The notes under the pieces: model-generated
Database searches by the model: none
Seen by the model: the letters and a program-made list of their open reading frames with translations, nothing else
Told to the model about the DNA's origin: nothing
Made by a program: the position numbers and the translations under genes
NCBI RefSeq assembly: GCF_032854445.1
Contig: NC_088300.1
Span: 5,582,001 to 5,642,000 of the forward strand
Length of the DNA stretch: 60,000 nt
Reading direction: 5' to 3'
DNA from: Liolophura sinensis
Lineage: Eukaryota > Mollusca > Polyplacophora > Chitonida > Chitonidae
In this document: piece by piece, positions 59,725-60,000 of the stretch
Layout: each line of letters opens with the position of its first letter
Position numbering within the stretch: position 1 is the stretch's first letter

Positions 59725-59993
59725 CTGCAAGTAAAACCCAAACATAGGAATCACAGCCACTGTAATTAACACCTAACCTTTTGTCACATAAGAGCTACGG
59801 ATGTAAAACCCGTTGTAACTACAATGTACATGTACTATCCCATTGTCATAATGTTTGCGCATTGCTGCCCACACCAGACAGTTTGCATTACTTAGTGCCA
59901 CAAGTGATCTATACCATGATTACAGAGAGAAAAGTGCCAGGTAGGCATTGCACCGTACTGATAATTAAGACAAATTTAACAATATGTGGTCAC

Positions 59994-60000
59994 CTCATGT
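59994..60000 (-). CDS. GPHN: Possible edge of the preceding gephyrin exon
   Basis: The last bases read ACATGAG then GTGACC on the minus strand, a fair donor. In phase 0 they give His-Glu directly before the exon at 59724, where the family has Ile-Lys. Only seven bases are in view. Confidence 0.2.

Overview
This window reads as animal nuclear DNA, most likely from a mollusc or another lophotrochozoan. Genes are split by GT-AG introns, with no operons or Shine-Dalgarno sites. AT-rich non-coding DNA dominates, there are many minisatellites, and several dispersed elements match tRNA-derived SINEs that I know from mollusc genomes. The organism call is inference from content, not a search result.

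Right third (about 40.5-60 kb, minus strand): fifteen exons of a gephyrin orthologue, the bifunctional molybdenum-cofactor enzyme and inhibitory-synapse scaffold. The gene enters from beyond the right edge. Four exons (59.7-57.85 kb) carry the MogA-like G domain. One exon (50.2 kb) encodes a histidine-rich linker. Ten exons (49.6-40.56 kb) carry the MoeA-like E domain. Every junction agrees in phase until the last three exons. There the conserved protein can be followed only by changing frame, at least twice and probably three times, each time by about one base. This looks like base-call or assembly error, but decay is not excluded.

Inside the large gephyrin intron (57.85-50.44 kb), on the same strand, lie two long exons (57326-56024 and 54884-53896) of a second protein of at least 763 residues. 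It has basic and acidic regions, a Cys/His-rich domain that recalls CARF (ALS2CR8) or WRKY-GCM folds, and a Q/P/T-rich tail. Its start codon was not identified. The acceptor of its first visible exon is phase 0, so it could in principle be joined to the gephyrin G-domain exon. Just past its stop codon is a second, diverged but open copy of its C-terminal coding segment.

Middle (about 18.2-19.1 kb, minus strand): one coding exon of a secreted EGF-family ligand. It has a signal peptide, a basic pro-region with a furin-type site, and the first four cysteines of an EGF domain, cut by a splice donor between C4 and C5. A CpG-richer patch with a donor at 19.68 kb may be its 5' exon.

Left two thirds (1-40 kb) are otherwise gene-poor. 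They hold eight tandem arrays (unit lengths 31, 32, 32, 45, 43, 31, 51 and 59 bp), a broken reverse-transcriptase fragment at 11.5-12.1 kb, several SINE copies, and a few orphan open exons (4.8, 14.0, 24.2 and 30.0 kb) given with low confidence.
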